Assembly: GCA_015063795.1 (NCBI GenBank) | Contig: SVTL01000001.1 | Location: forward strand, 237,614-301,613 | Reading direction: 5' to 3' | Length of the DNA stretch: 64,000 nt | Origin: Oscillospiraceae bacterium | Lineage (GTDB): Bacteria; Bacillota; Clostridia; Oscillospirales; CAG-272 | Shown: positions 50,015 to 59,095 of the stretch, piece after piece | Layout of the letters: each line of letters begins with the position of its first letter | Position numbering within the stretch: position 1 is the stretch's first letter | Notes under the pieces: generated by a model | The model's database searches: none | What the model was told of the DNA's origin: nothing | The model's input: only the letters and a program-made list of their open reading frames with translations | Program-made: the position numbers and the translations under genes

Positions 50015-51904
50015 TTATCTTCTCTTTTCGTTGATCTCATCCAGCAGATCGTTGATGAACGCATCCACATCGGGCTTGCCCATCTCGCCCTGCTTGCGGG
50101 AACGAACCGAAATGGTACCCTCCTGCGCTTCCTTTTCGCCGATGATGACCATGTAAGGGATCTTCTGGAGCTGAGCGCTGCGGATCTTATAGCCGATCTT
50201 TTCGTTGCGTGTGTCGATCTCAACGCGCATGCCCTTGGCGGCAAACTTGTCAGCCAGCGCCTGGGTGTATTCCATTTGCTCGTTGCCGAAGGGCAGGAAG
50301 ATGACCTGCGTGGGAGCGAGCCAGGTGGGGAAGGCGCCTGCATATTTCTCAATGAGCAGAGCCAGCGTACGCTCATAGCAGCCCATGGAGGTGCGGTGGA
50401 TGATATAGGGACGAACCTTCTTGCCCTCCTGATCGGTGTATTCCATGCCGAACTTTTCGGCCAGAAGCATATCGATCTGGATGGTGATCAGCGTGTCCTC
50501 CTTGCCGAAAACGTTCTTGATCTGGATGTCCAGCTTCGGACCGTAGAAGGCGGCCTCGTCGATACCGATCTTGTAGTTGATGCCGAGGTCATCGAGGATC
50601 TCCTTCATGACGCCCTGGGCATGGTTCCACTGCTCGGGGGTGCCTTCGTACTTGGCGGTGTTGTTGGGGTCCCACTGGGAGAAACGGAAGGTACAGTCTT
50701 CCTTGAGGCCCAGCGTTTCCAGACAGTAGTTGGCCAGCTCGAAGCAGCCTTGGAATTCCTCGGCCAGCTGGTCGGGACGGAGGATCAGGTGTCCTTCGGA
50801 AATGGTGAACTGGCGGACGCGGATCAAGCCGTGCATTTCGCCCGAATCCTCGTTGCGGAAGAGCGTGGAGGTCTCGCCGAGACGCATGGGCAGATCACGG
50901 TAGGAACGGCCGCGGTTGAGGAAGACCTGATACTGGAAGGGGCAGGTCATCGGACGGAGGGCAAAGCACTCCTTGGTCTCATCGTGAGGATCGCCGAGGA
51001 TGAACATGCCGTCCAGATAATGATCCCAGTGACCGGAGATCTTATACAGCTCGCGCTTGGCCATCAGAGGCGTTTTGGTCAGCAGATAGCCGCGCTTCTG
51101 CTCCTCATCCTCGATCCAGCGCTGCAGGATCTGAATGGCACGGGCGCCCTTGGGCAGCAGGATCGGCAGACCCTGGCCGATGGCATCAACGGTGGTGAAA
51201 TATTCCAGCTCGCGTCCCAGCTTGTTGTGGTCGCGGAGCTTAGCCTCTTCCATAGCAGCCAGATGGGCATTCAGCTCGTCCTTCTTGGGGAAGGCGACGC
51301 CGTAAACACGCTGCAGCATCTTGTTCTCGCTGTTGCCCTCCCAGTAAGCACCGGTGCACTGAGTCAGCTTGAAGGCCTTGACAGCGCCGGTGGAGAAGAG
51401 GTGCGGACCGGCGCAGAGGTCGGTGAATTCGCCCTGCTTGTAGAAGGAGATGTCCTCGCCCTCGGGAACACGTCCGATCAGCGATACCTTATAAGGCTCA
51501 TCCTTTTCTTCCATCATTTTGATGGCCTCATCGCGGGGAAGGGTGAAGCGCTCCAGCTTCAGATCCTCTTTGACGATCTTGGCCATTTCAGCCTCGATCT
51601 TGGAGAGGATCTCGGGGGTGAAGGCAACTTCGCTGTCGAAGTCGTAGTAGAAGCCGTTGTCAACGGAGGGACCGATGGTCAGCTTGGCTTCGGGATACAG
51701 ACGCTTCACAGCCTGAGCCATGATGTGGGAGGCGGTGTGCCAGAAGACCTTCTTGCCTTCGATCTCTTCAAAGGTGAGGGCCTTAACCTCGGCGCCGTCG
51801 GGGACTTCGCGGGACAGATCGATGACCTGACCGTCGCAGGAAGCGGCCAGAACGGCTCTGGACATCACGCCGGCTTCCTTCAGAATTTCATAAGCGGTTT
51901 TCAT
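50015..51904 (-). CDS. thrS: Threonyl-tRNA synthetase
   Basis: 629 residues, full length. TGS domain at the N-terminus (about 1-60), editing domain with HTASHIMAQAV and CAGPHL motifs (about 70-220), class II catalytic core with motif 1 and RPMTCPFQYQVF (zinc Cys about 320), motif 2 FRNEDSGEMHGLIRVRQF, motif 3 GCYERTLALLIEKY, and the anticodon-binding domain from about 525 (PTWLAPTQVIFLPFG). ATG at 51904 follows TAAGGAGTATAGAACT. Controlled by an upstream threonine T-box riboswitch. Confidence 0.98.
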   Translation of the reverse strand: MKTAYEILKEAGVMSRAVLAASCDGQVIDLSREVPDGAEVKALTFEEIEGKKVFWHTASHIMAQAVKRLYPEAKLTIGPSVDNGFYYDFDSEVAFTPEILSKIEAEMAKIVKEDLKLERFTLPRDEAIKMMEEKDEPYKVSLIGRVPEGEDISFYKQGEFTDLCAGPHLFSTGAVKAFKLTQCTGAYWEGNSENKMLQRVYGVAFPKKDELNAHLAAMEEAKLRDHNKLGRELEYFTTVDAIGQGLPILLPKGARAIQILQRWIEDEEQKRGYLLTKTPLMAKRELYKISGHWDHYLDGMFILGDPHDETKECFALRPMTCPFQYQVFLNRGRSYRDLPMRLGETSTLFRNEDSGEMHGLIRVRQFTISEGHLILRPDQLAEEFQGCFELANYCLETLGLKEDCTFRFSQWDPNNTAKYEGTPEQWNHAQGVMKEILDDLGINYKIGIDEAAFYGPKLDIQIKNVFGKEDTLITIQIDMLLAEKFGMEYTDQEGKKVRPYIIHRTSMGCYERTLALLIEKYAGAFPTWLAPTQVIFLPFGNEQMEYTQALADKFAAKGMRVEIDTRNEKIGYKIRSAQLQKIPYMVIIGEKEAQEGTISVRSRKQGEMGKPDVDAFINDLLDEINEKRR

Positions 51905-51938
51905 AGTTCTATACTCCTTATCATAAATTCCGTAATAA

Positions 51939-52179
51939 AAAATAAAAGGACATGATCACTCATGTCCGGGGTGTGGTAATGTTACCGCACGGTTCCACCC
52001 GCATCTTTCACTTTTGGGTATGCAATTGTATAAAATATGAGTGGTACCTTTCGCCTCTTCGCGCAAGCGGCTTTCAGCGGACACCGCTCTCTCTGTGGGG
52101 GAAGAATGGGAAAGACTTGTCTCATAAGTGTTGACAAAGACGAAAAACAATGGTATAATTAACTTGTATCAGAATATCG
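51939..52179 (-). promoter_or_regulatory. Threonine T-box riboswitch (leader of thrS)
   Basis: Leftward leader of about 240 bases. Stem I is closed by ATGAG and CTCAT, with specifier codon ACC (Thr, complement of 52043-52045) followed by a purine, as T-boxes require. The T-box sequence GGGTGGAACCGTGCGG is at 52000-51985. The terminator GGACATGA-gtga-TCATGTCC plus T run is at 51967-51939. Uncharged tRNA-Thr would stabilise the antiterminator and turn on thrS. Confidence 0.93.
52131..52159 (+). promoter_or_regulatory. Sigma-A promoter for the DUF6323/DUF6179-like pair
   Basis: TTGACA (52131-52136), 17 bases, TATAAT (52154-52159), consensus-like, reading right. It lies inside the DNA that encodes the 5' part of the thrS T-box leader on the other strand. 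Confidence 0.75.
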
Positions 52180-52185
52180 TTTATC

Positions 52186-52214
52186 ATCATAGCACAAATT
52201 TTTCGCCTTGTCAA
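52186..52214 (-). promoter_or_regulatory. Sigma-A promoter for the thrS T-box leader
   Basis: Leftward TTGACA (52214-52209), 17 bases, TATGAT (52191-52186). Start near 52179, so the 5' ends of the two divergent transcripts overlap by about a dozen bases. Confidence 0.8.
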
Positions 52215-52234
52215 GAGAAAAAAGGTACAATACG

Positions 52235-52723
52235 ATGGAAAACAAAAGATTTTTGCTTTTTTCCTCCGAAAAACTGCTGTCCTGCTCGGCGAGCGGGATC
52301 AACAACGATATTGCGGCTCTCAACGCGGTGATCGCGGAAAAGGGCCTGTACCTCACGCAGAATGATGTGCGCGAGATTGTGCGTGTGCGCATGCGCGCGC
52401 TGGTGGAGAACTGCCGCTTTGAGATCGGCATCGCTTCCATCGAAAAGATCGTGAATTCGATTTACACCTCTCCCTTTGTCAACCGTTCCAATTTCACCGA
52501 AACGCTCTGCACCTTCATTCGCCTTTTCTATTATATCAAAACCGCCTCCTATGATTCGATCTCCGACGAGGACGTGATCCGCGTGCTGAAGGATATGTAT
52601 GAAAACGTATGCTATGGCTCGCTGAAGGAGATGAAGGGCAAGGAGGTTGATATCATCCTGAATTATATCGACCTGGAACGGAAGCGCAGACAGCCCTCGG
52701 AAGAAGCGGAGGTCGGAACATGA
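52235..52723 (+). CDS. DUF6323-like protein
   Basis: 162 residues, soluble and mostly helical. Typical features I associate with DUF6323: GLYLTQNDVREIVRVRMRAL (about 36-55), then a segment ending in SIYTSPFV, FIRLFYYIKTASYDSISDEDVI and CYGSLKEMKG. ATG at 52235 has a weak AAAGG site. The stop overlaps the start of the partner gene (ATGA). In clostridia the two families occur together; no function is known. It has its own consensus promoter overlapping the thrS control region. Confidence 0.7.
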   Translation: MENKRFLLFSSEKLLSCSASGINNDIAALNAVIAEKGLYLTQNDVREIVRVRMRALVENCRFEIGIASIEKIVNSIYTSPFVNRSNFTETLCTFIRLFYYIKTASYDSISDEDVIRVLKDMYENVCYGSLKEMKGKEVDIILNYIDLERKRRQPSEEAEVGT

Positions 52724-53685
52724 TCGAACGGACAACGGCAAAGATCCCGCCTTCGGGGCGCATGGAAAAAAAGAACATCCGCTATTCGCACTATGCCGAA
52801 AGCCTCATCACCGAGGCTTACCGCGTGGGGCTTTTGGACCGCGCCGAGCGTGAGCGGCTGAAAAACGAGCTGGCGGAGATCTTAAAAAAGAACATCGAGC
52901 GATACACGTCGGCTTCCTCGGCATCGGTTTCCACTGACCGCGGGGAGGATATGATCCGTTCGGTTTTGTATACCGTGGATGTATATCTGATGAGCCTGTC
53001 CTCGGACACGGGAGCGTTGGAGCTGCTCCGCACTGTCCCGATGGAAACGCTGTATTATCGCGGCATTCGTCTCATCCGCTCGTATGTGTTCAAGTCAGCG
53101 GGGCTGTATGTGCGGACGCGGAATGCGCGTTCGGCGGTCAGCTGTGAGGCCTATAACCAAACGCTGGATCAGAAGATCCGCGGGATGCTGTCGCGGTATG
53201 ACCTGTTTTATGCCGCGCACAAAATGCCCGCTTTTCCCGATTACCACACCGTGCTCATGCCGACGAAGCTGTGCGGCATCCTCTTTTTGATCCGCTATCT
53301 GCAGAATCTGTATGCCGAATCGCTGTTCTGCCGCCGCTTTGAGGCCGGGGAGCTGGAGGTGCTTCGTCAAAGGCGTTTGTCCTCGGACGAAAATTTTTAT
53401 TTTGCCGCACTGACGCTTACCATTGCCCATGCGTTGGGCGATGGGGATATCACCTCGCTTTCCCGGGACGAAAATGCGGACAAACGGGCAGCAGCAGTCA
53501 TCAAGCGTTTGTCTGAAGGGGAAAAGCGCCGCCTTGTCAGCGAAACGGCTGAGCAGATCACGGCAAACGATCCGCCCTTTGTGCGGACGTATGTCCTGCG
53601 GTGCGCAGAAAAGTACGGCAAACAAATGGCAGAGGCCATCCGAAGCGGAGATCCCGCGGCGGCTGAGTATGCACAGAAGCCATAA
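52720..53685 (+). CDS. DUF6179-like protein, partner of the DUF6323-like protein
   Basis: 321 residues, helical, without signal peptide or membrane segment. Opens with a short basic linker and then YSHYAESLITEAYRVGLLD; internal LMPTKLCGILFLIRYLQNLYAE-like block (LMPTKLCGILFLIRYLQN) is the most distinctive stretch. Family naming rests on its coupling to the DUF6323-like gene and general pattern, so is tentative. Translation is coupled through an ATGA overlap. asd follows after 46 bases and might be cotranscribed. Function unknown. Confidence 0.6.
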   Translation: MIERTTAKIPPSGRMEKKNIRYSHYAESLITEAYRVGLLDRAERERLKNELAEILKKNIERYTSASSASVSTDRGEDMIRSVLYTVDVYLMSLSSDTGALELLRTVPMETLYYRGIRLIRSYVFKSAGLYVRTRNARSAVSCEAYNQTLDQKIRGMLSRYDLFYAAHKMPAFPDYHTVLMPTKLCGILFLIRYLQNLYAESLFCRRFEAGELEVLRQRRLSSDENFYFAALTLTIAHALGDGDITSLSRDENADKRAAAVIKRLSEGEKRRLVSETAEQITANDPPFVRTYVLRCAEKYGKQMAEAIRSGDPAAAEYAQKP

Positions 53686-53731
53686 TCACATCGGTTTATT
53701 ATTTTTTGTTTTTTGAAAGGATATCAAAATC

Positions 53732-54817
53732 ATGTCAGGCAAACTCAAAGTCGGAATCATCGGCGCAACGGGTATGGTGGGCCAGCGCTTCATCACCCTG
53801 CTTGCCGATCACAAAATGTTTGAAATCGCGGCTCTGGCCGCTTCTGCCCGCTCCGCCGGACAGACATACGAAAAGGCCGTTGAGGGCCGTTGGAAGCTGA
53901 AGGAGGCCATCCCCGCATGTGTGAAGGCGATGCCTGTTCTCGATGCTTCGAATGTGAAGGAGGTCGCCTCGCAGGTGGACTTCGTCTTCTGTGCGGTGGA
54001 TATGAAGAAGGACGAGATCCGCGCGCTGGAGGATGCTTATGCCAAGGAGGAGACTCCCGTGGTCTCCAACAACTCCGCGCACCGCTGGACGCCCGATGTT
54101 CCCATGGTGATCCCCGAGATCAACGATTCTCATCTGGCCATCATCGAGCAGCAGAAGAAGCGTCTCGGCACCAAGCGCGGCTTTGTGGCCGTCAAGCCCA
54201 ATTGCTCCATCCAGAGCTATGTGCCGCTTCTCACGCCGCTGCTCCCCTTCGAGCCCGAAACGGTGGTCGCCACCACGTATCAGGCCATTTCCGGCGCCGG
54301 CAAGACCTTCAAGGAATGGCCCGAGATGATCGATAACGTCATTCCCTATATCGGCGGCGAGGAAGAGAAGAGCGAGCAGGAGCCCCTGAAGATCTGGGGC
54401 AGCATTGAAAACGGCGAGATCGTCAAGGCCAAGAGCCCGGTCATCACAACCCAGTGCATCCGCGTTCCCGTGTCCGACGGACATCTGGCAGCCGTGTTTG
54501 TGACCTTCAAGAAGAAGCCCACCAAGGAGCAGATTCTCAAGGCATGGGCTGAGTATTCCGGCAAGCCTCAGGCGCTCGGACTGCCCAGCGCACCCAAGCA
54601 GTTCATCACCTATTTTGAGGAAGACAACCGTCCGCAGACCGGTTTCGACCGCGACATCGAGGGCGGCATGGGCATCACGGCAGGACGTCTCCGCGAGGAC
54701 AGCCTGTACGATTACAAGTTTGTCGGTCTTTCTCACAACACCCTGCGTGGTGCAGCGGGCGGAGCGGTTCTGATCGCCGAGCTGCTGACAGCCGAGGGAT
54801 ATATTCAGGCTAAATAA
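53732..54817 (+). CDS. asd: Aspartate-semialdehyde dehydrogenase
   Basis: 361 residues. Reduces aspartyl phosphate to aspartate semialdehyde, the branch point to lysine, threonine and methionine. NADP-binding motif VGIIGATGMVGQRF at residues 6-19, the active-site cysteine in KPNCSIQSY (about Cys153), TTYQAISGAGK, and the His in RVPVSDGHLAAVF. The pattern and length match the archaeal/fungal-type branch seen in many clostridia. ATG at 53732 follows GAAAGGAT. A terminator follows. Confidence 0.96.
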   Translation: MSGKLKVGIIGATGMVGQRFITLLADHKMFEIAALAASARSAGQTYEKAVEGRWKLKEAIPACVKAMPVLDASNVKEVASQVDFVFCAVDMKKDEIRALEDAYAKEETPVVSNNSAHRWTPDVPMVIPEINDSHLAIIEQQKKRLGTKRGFVAVKPNCSIQSYVPLLTPLLPFEPETVVATTYQAISGAGKTFKEWPEMIDNVIPYIGGEEEKSEQEPLKIWGSIENGEIVKAKSPVITTQCIRVPVSDGHLAAVFVTFKKKPTKEQILKAWAEYSGKPQALGLPSAPKQFITYFEEDNRPQTGFDRDIEGGMGITAGRLREDSLYDYKFVGLSHNTLRGAAGGAVLIAELLTAEGYIQAK

Positions 54818-54828
54818 AATAACGCATC

Positions 54829-54866
54829 AAAAAAGGACTGTCAGAAGAACGGCAGTCCTTTTTGCA
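54829..54866. terminator. Bidirectional terminator after asd
   Basis: AAAAGGACTG pairs with CAGTCCTTTT around a short loop with one internal mismatch; A and T runs flank it. Confidence 0.8.
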
Positions 54867-54906
54867 TGGGATCATATGAAAGGCTTACACCGATCGGCAG
54901 GGAGTC

Positions 54907-57150
54907 TCACACCGCCCAGCGGAGCGGCTCATGGACCGATTCCTCGATCCGCTCGCATCCGACAAAGGCGTATTGTCCCTCGTCGGTCAGCTTCAGCTCA
55001 TAGCGGTAGAGGTGGCTGTTGACGATCTTCGACGCATCGGCATAAAAGCGAACGGTGACCGATGTCCCTTGCCCCGATTCGGAGGGCTCGGCGGAGAGAA
55101 TGTCATACACGATGCCGTGTCCGCCGTGAGGAAGAATGTCATACAGCCCGTCTGCATGACGGTGTCTGTCATCGGGGGTAAAGCTTGAGATGCCAAGGTA
55201 GGTCTCTGCGTCTGCGATCAGCTCGGCCTCGCTCATAACGGTTGATCCATCGGCTCTGGTCTTGCCGCGGCGCGCGCAGAGGTATTCGGTGATCGACCAA
55301 CGGAAGGATTCGTCCATATCGTCGCTTGGCGGAATGTGGTAAGCGTAGGACCAGTCCAGATAGAGATCGATCGTCTCCCTCACCTGCAGGTGGATATAAG
55401 GCTCATTCGCTCCGCCGCTCAGATAGGTGCCGTTGATTCCCTCGCAAACGGTGAAGCGGAGCGGAATCCCAACGGGCAGCGAGTCGATGTCCGACTGAGA
55501 AAGCATGACGTTGAAGCCGACATCATCGCCGATCCGATAGGCGGTGTACGTTTCAAAAGCCAGGTCGGAAACAGCATCGTAGGAGCCTTTCGGAAGAGCG
55601 GACGCGCAAAAATTCTCCAAAGCATCGCTCTCGCCGTCAACAAAAGCCTGCAGGAAGCGGTAACGGGAATCGTTTGCATCCAATCCAAGCTGATCGGCTG
55701 AGACTAAGTGATCGGTTGAAAAGGGAAGGTTTTTTGATGGATAGCGGATCCCCTCGATGGGCCATTGATAGCCGAGCATCATTCCCGAATCGATCGCGCT
55801 TTCATGAACAAAGGAATAAACACCATGCTCTTCATTTACATTGTAATACGCATATTCGATCCCGTTTTCATACGTGAGCTCGGCGAGCATGCCAAGATGA
55901 TCGGCAGCACCGCCATGGTTGGCATATAAGGCCTTTATGCTCTTCACGCCGCCCGGCGTACCGGTGATTGCGCAGGGCAAAAAGGACTGCCCGAAATCAG
56001 CCGTGCGGTAAATTGCGGTGCTTCCGTTTTGCTCGAAAAAGAGAAAATACTGCGTGTCCGAAAGGCGGTTGCTTGTAAAGAGAAGGTCAGAGCCCTCACT
56101 CGGACGGAAGGAGAGGATCGTATTCTCAAGGTCGGAAATCAGCGCTTTGAGCGCATCGGCGGTGTTGTTTTTTGCCGTGAACAGGTGGATGCTGCCCTGT
56201 GCGGCAGGACGCCCGTCGTGAAGCGAAAGTATGCCGTTTTCATAAACCGAGAGGATGAAATCCCACGTGCTCAGACGAAATACGGGATCGACCGCATCGT
56301 GAGGATAAGAAGCTTCGGTCCATGAGTCAACATCAAGCGCAGACAACACCCGTCCGCGGAGCTCGATCTGCTCGGGTGGAATCGACAGCAGACCGAGACG
56401 GTTTTGAGACGCGCTGTATAAGCTGAGCGCCTTACCATCGGTCAGATCGGCGGAAAAGTCATCTTTGAGCGCAGAAAGTGTCTCCGGATCGCTTTGGATC
56501 TCAATCGTGAGCTGAGAGACGATATCGTCAAAATCCTGTACCTCGTCCTCCTTGATCGGCAGACGGTCGGAGGGAGAGAAGGTCAGGATCAGATACAGAT
56601 CGTGGTTGTCGACCGAGAGGGCATACATGTATTCGCGGCGTGCGGTAAAACGCTCGTTGTCCTCTTTTGAGTATTGGGCAAGGTCTTCTTCGCTCATGCT
56701 GTGGAGAAAGCGTTCGCCGTAAAGCCCGTTTTCGAAGCGGACGGAGGTCTGTCGGCTGATCCGATACACGGGAGCCGCGCCCCAGTAAGCAAGGTGGAAG
56801 ATGTCTTCCAGCGGCGTTCCGTATTCACGGCAGGAAACGACCGACAGACGATCGATGCCGTACAGATCGGCAACCGACTCGTTGAAGGGAAAGGTGATGA
56901 CTGCCTTGCCGAGCGAAGGTGTGCTTTTGTCAAAGGAGACGGTTTTGTAATCGAAGATGGGCACCGTCCGCTGACAGCGGGCATCGCTCTCCTCCGCGGG
57001 CAAAGTGGGATCGTGAAGCGCATCGGTGTCGGCGACGCTAAGGATCGGCTCGCCGCCGCAGGGCTCTCGATCGTTACAAGCGGAAAACAGCAGCAGCGGC
57101 GTGAGAAAAAGCAGAAGCGTGAGAAGAAGCTGAGATGAAAACCGTTTCAT
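54907..57150 (-). CDS. Large lipoprotein of unknown function
   Basis: 747 residues. Signal peptide with lipobox LLFSAC (Cys about 25). The mature protein is acidic, mostly beta-rich in the first 500 residues (repeated strands such as YALSVDNHDLYLILTFSP, SVYENGILSLHDGRPA), with a Trp/Tyr-rich C-terminal part (DLYLDWSYAYHIPPSDDMD) and a final beta domain (ILSAEPSESGQGTSVTVRFYAD). It might be a sugar-binding or sensory surface protein, but no family is recognised. ATG at 57150 follows AAGGAGG. Divergent from the XRE membrane regulator at 57447, which could control it. Confidence 0.75.
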   Translation of the reverse strand: MKRFSSQLLLTLLLFLTPLLLFSACNDREPCGGEPILSVADTDALHDPTLPAEESDARCQRTVPIFDYKTVSFDKSTPSLGKAVITFPFNESVADLYGIDRLSVVSCREYGTPLEDIFHLAYWGAAPVYRISRQTSVRFENGLYGERFLHSMSEEDLAQYSKEDNERFTARREYMYALSVDNHDLYLILTFSPSDRLPIKEDEVQDFDDIVSQLTIEIQSDPETLSALKDDFSADLTDGKALSLYSASQNRLGLLSIPPEQIELRGRVLSALDVDSWTEASYPHDAVDPVFRLSTWDFILSVYENGILSLHDGRPAAQGSIHLFTAKNNTADALKALISDLENTILSFRPSEGSDLLFTSNRLSDTQYFLFFEQNGSTAIYRTADFGQSFLPCAITGTPGGVKSIKALYANHGGAADHLGMLAELTYENGIEYAYYNVNEEHGVYSFVHESAIDSGMMLGYQWPIEGIRYPSKNLPFSTDHLVSADQLGLDANDSRYRFLQAFVDGESDALENFCASALPKGSYDAVSDLAFETYTAYRIGDDVGFNVMLSQSDIDSLPVGIPLRFTVCEGINGTYLSGGANEPYIHLQVRETIDLYLDWSYAYHIPPSDDMDESFRWSITEYLCARRGKTRADGSTVMSEAELIADAETYLGISSFTPDDRHRHADGLYDILPHGGHGIVYDILSAEPSESGQGTSVTVRFYADASKIVNSHLYRYELKLTDEGQYAFVGCERIEESVHEPLRWAV

Positions 57151-57276
57151 GAAAAACCTCCTTTTGCCACAGACGGTTGGGTGGCGGTCACTGTTTTTGA
57201 AGATTGGACGATCAATGGGACAAAATGGTTCCGAAAAGATCAAAAAAGCCCCTGAAAGGGCAGAAAAAAGGCCTTT

Positions 57277-57291
57277 GCAACTGTCAGTTGC
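57277..57291. promoter_or_regulatory. 7-1-7 palindrome, candidate operator
   Basis: GCAACTG-T-CAGTTGC, perfect symmetry, in the divergent region between the large lipoprotein gene and the XRE regulator gene, 21 bases before that gene's -35 box. Nothing else was recognised in 57151-57446 apart from the promoter and two copies of ACGCAACATCG near 57389-57418. Confidence 0.4.
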
Positions 57292-57312
57292 GCGTTTTCA
57301 AATTCAACTTGA

Positions 57313-57341
57313 TGGACAAATGCACGCTTTTGTGATAAAAT
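57313..57341 (+). promoter_or_regulatory. Promoter for the XRE membrane regulator
   Basis: TGGACA (57313-57318), 17 bases, TAAAAT (57336-57341) with a TGTGA extended -10. Confidence 0.45.
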
Positions 57342-57446
57342 TAAGAGCGTTGGAAGCGATGGCTTCGTGCGATCGGCGCCTGCACCGACACGCAACATCG
57401 AACCAATACGCAACATCGCACAAACACAACAACATGGAGGAAACCT

Positions 57447-58370
57447 ATGAACGCAGAAACCACCACGCTGGGACAGCGGATCTATCAATACCGAAAGGAA
57501 AAGAATCTGTCGCAGGAGCAGCTGGCCGATCTTCTTGACGTTTCGCGTCAGTCGATCTCCAAATGGGAGACCGATGCATCGGTGCCCGAGCTGGAAAAGC
57601 TGCTTCGGATGAGCGATATTTTTGCCGTCTCGTTGGATGAGCTGATCCGCGGGAACGAGAAACCGGGAGCGCATGAGCAGGGAAAGACAACGCCCTGTGT
57701 GCCGCGTGAAGCAGTGCCTTCTCAAGCGGCATCCTTTTCCGTGCAAAAGATCATCGGCATCATCCTGCTTTGTACCGGCGGCCTTATTTTTGCGATCCTG
57801 ACAGCTCTCGGAGGCTTGTTCGGAGGGCTGCTGTTTTCTTCGCCCTTTCTTGTCTGCGGCATCCTCTGTCTTGCTCTCAAAAAGCGCATCGGACTCTGGT
57901 GCGGATGGGCGCTCTATTTTCTCATTGACCTCTATCTCACCTATGCAACGGGTGCGAGCCGCGCGGCCATTCTGATGTCTCTGCGCTGGACGAGCAACAT
58001 GAATTACGGCATTCTTATCCTTTCTTGGATCTGGTTTCTCACGCTGTTGGCGATGTTTGCCGCCACACTTGTTTCCTTCCGCCGCACTTCGCTGAATACA
58101 GACCGCAAAACGCTGACCGCCCTTGTTTTGTCTGCGGCCCTGCCCGTCGCGTCAGCCATTCTCTCGACTGCCGCCGGCCATGCGCTGAATGAATTTCTGA
58201 TGAATATGCCTGCAAACAGCAATTCCCGCGTTGAGATTTATTTATACCAGACGACCAACTTTGTGTTATCGTGGATGAGCATCATCGGCGTTGCGGTGTT
58301 TCTGACGCTTCTTTTCGCTGTGATCCGCTTCCGAAAAAGCCACCGGAAAGAAAAGAACGAAAAGAGTTGA
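57447..58370 (+). CDS. XRE-family regulator fused to a membrane domain
   Basis: 307 residues. N-terminal helix-turn-helix at about 8-70 (LGQRIYQYRKEKNLSQEQL, LLDVSRQSISKWETDASVPEL), a linker to about 95, then about six membrane helices (98-290) and a basic tail. This architecture is common in Firmicutes and is thought to couple a membrane signal to promoter binding. ATG at 57447 follows ATGGAGGAAACCT. The palindrome at 57277-57291 is a possible target. It could regulate itself and the divergent large lipoprotein. Confidence 0.85.
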   Translation: MNAETTTLGQRIYQYRKEKNLSQEQLADLLDVSRQSISKWETDASVPELEKLLRMSDIFAVSLDELIRGNEKPGAHEQGKTTPCVPREAVPSQAASFSVQKIIGIILLCTGGLIFAILTALGGLFGGLLFSSPFLVCGILCLALKKRIGLWCGWALYFLIDLYLTYATGASRAAILMSLRWTSNMNYGILILSWIWFLTLLAMFAATLVSFRRTSLNTDRKTLTALVLSAALPVASAILSTAAGHALNEFLMNMPANSNSRVEIYLYQTTNFVLSWMSIIGVAVFLTLLFAVIRFRKSHRKEKNEKS

Positions 58371-58435
58371 ACAAGCGGGCGGGATCTGATATAATAAAGA
58401 GTGAAAGAAAAGCATCGGAAAAAGGAGGGATTGCC

Positions 58436-59092
58436 TTGCTCAAGCTATATGCCGCATCGACCGAGCCGCTTTCGGACGAGCGGTTGTTTGCATCCCTTTG
58501 CCAAACCGTTACCGAACAACGCCTTGAAAAGATCAACCGCCTGCGATCGCAAGCGGAAAAAAGACGTTCGCTGGCGGCATCCTGCCTTCTCAGCCGCGTT
58601 TTGCGTATGAACGGCGTGGACTCGCAGACATCGCATTACGGTGAAAACGGCAAACCGTATCTGACCGATGCGCCGACTGTGTTCTTCAATCTGTCCCATT
58701 CGGGCGAACGGGTGATGTGCGCTTTGTCCGATCGCGAGGTGGGGTGTGATGTGGAGAAGATGCGTGACATCGATTGTTCAGTGGCGAAGCGCTTTTTCCA
58801 TCCCGATGAATACAAGGCTTTGCTTGCGGCAGATGAGGAGGCAAGGCAGGATCTGTTCTTCCGCCTGTGGACGCTGAAGGAAAGCGCGCTCAAGGCGGCT
58901 GGGATCGGCATGGCGTTTCCTCTTTCCTCCCTGCGATGCAATGTTTTGTCCGAGCCCTTCCGATTGAAAGCGGAGTGGAACGGGCTTTCGTTCTTTGCAA
59001 AGGAGATTCCCTTTGAAAGCGGCTACCGATATGCGGTCTGCAGTCTGTGCGAGCCGAACGGTGAGCTTGAGTTTCTCAATCTGAGTGAATAA
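58436..59092 (+). CDS. 4'-phosphopantetheinyl transferase (Sfp/Gsp type)
   Basis: 218 residues. Transfers the phosphopantetheine arm of coenzyme A to a carrier-protein serine. Motifs: NGKPYLTDAPTVFFNLSHSG (P1/P2 region, split NGKPYL and FFNLSHSG), VGCDVEKMRD with the magnesium Asp and Glu (about 103-106) and WTLKESALKAAGIGM (about 145-160). TTG at 58436 is the start because AAGGAGG lies 7 bases before it. No carrier protein, NRPS or PKS is nearby, so its client is unknown. Confidence 0.88.
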   Translation: MLKLYAASTEPLSDERLFASLCQTVTEQRLEKINRLRSQAEKRRSLAASCLLSRVLRMNGVDSQTSHYGENGKPYLTDAPTVFFNLSHSGERVMCALSDREVGCDVEKMRDIDCSVAKRFFHPDEYKALLAADEEARQDLFFRLWTLKESALKAAGIGMAFPLSSLRCNVLSEPFRLKAEWNGLSFFAKEIPFESGYRYAVCSLCEPNGELEFLNLSE

Positions 59093-59095
59093 AAC

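Noticed and set aside
49976-51955. Very long rightward open frame antisense to thrS
   Set aside because: It mirrors the thrS codons; the thrS product has every class II synthetase motif, a T-box leader and a ribosome site, whereas the antisense frame has none and resembles no family.
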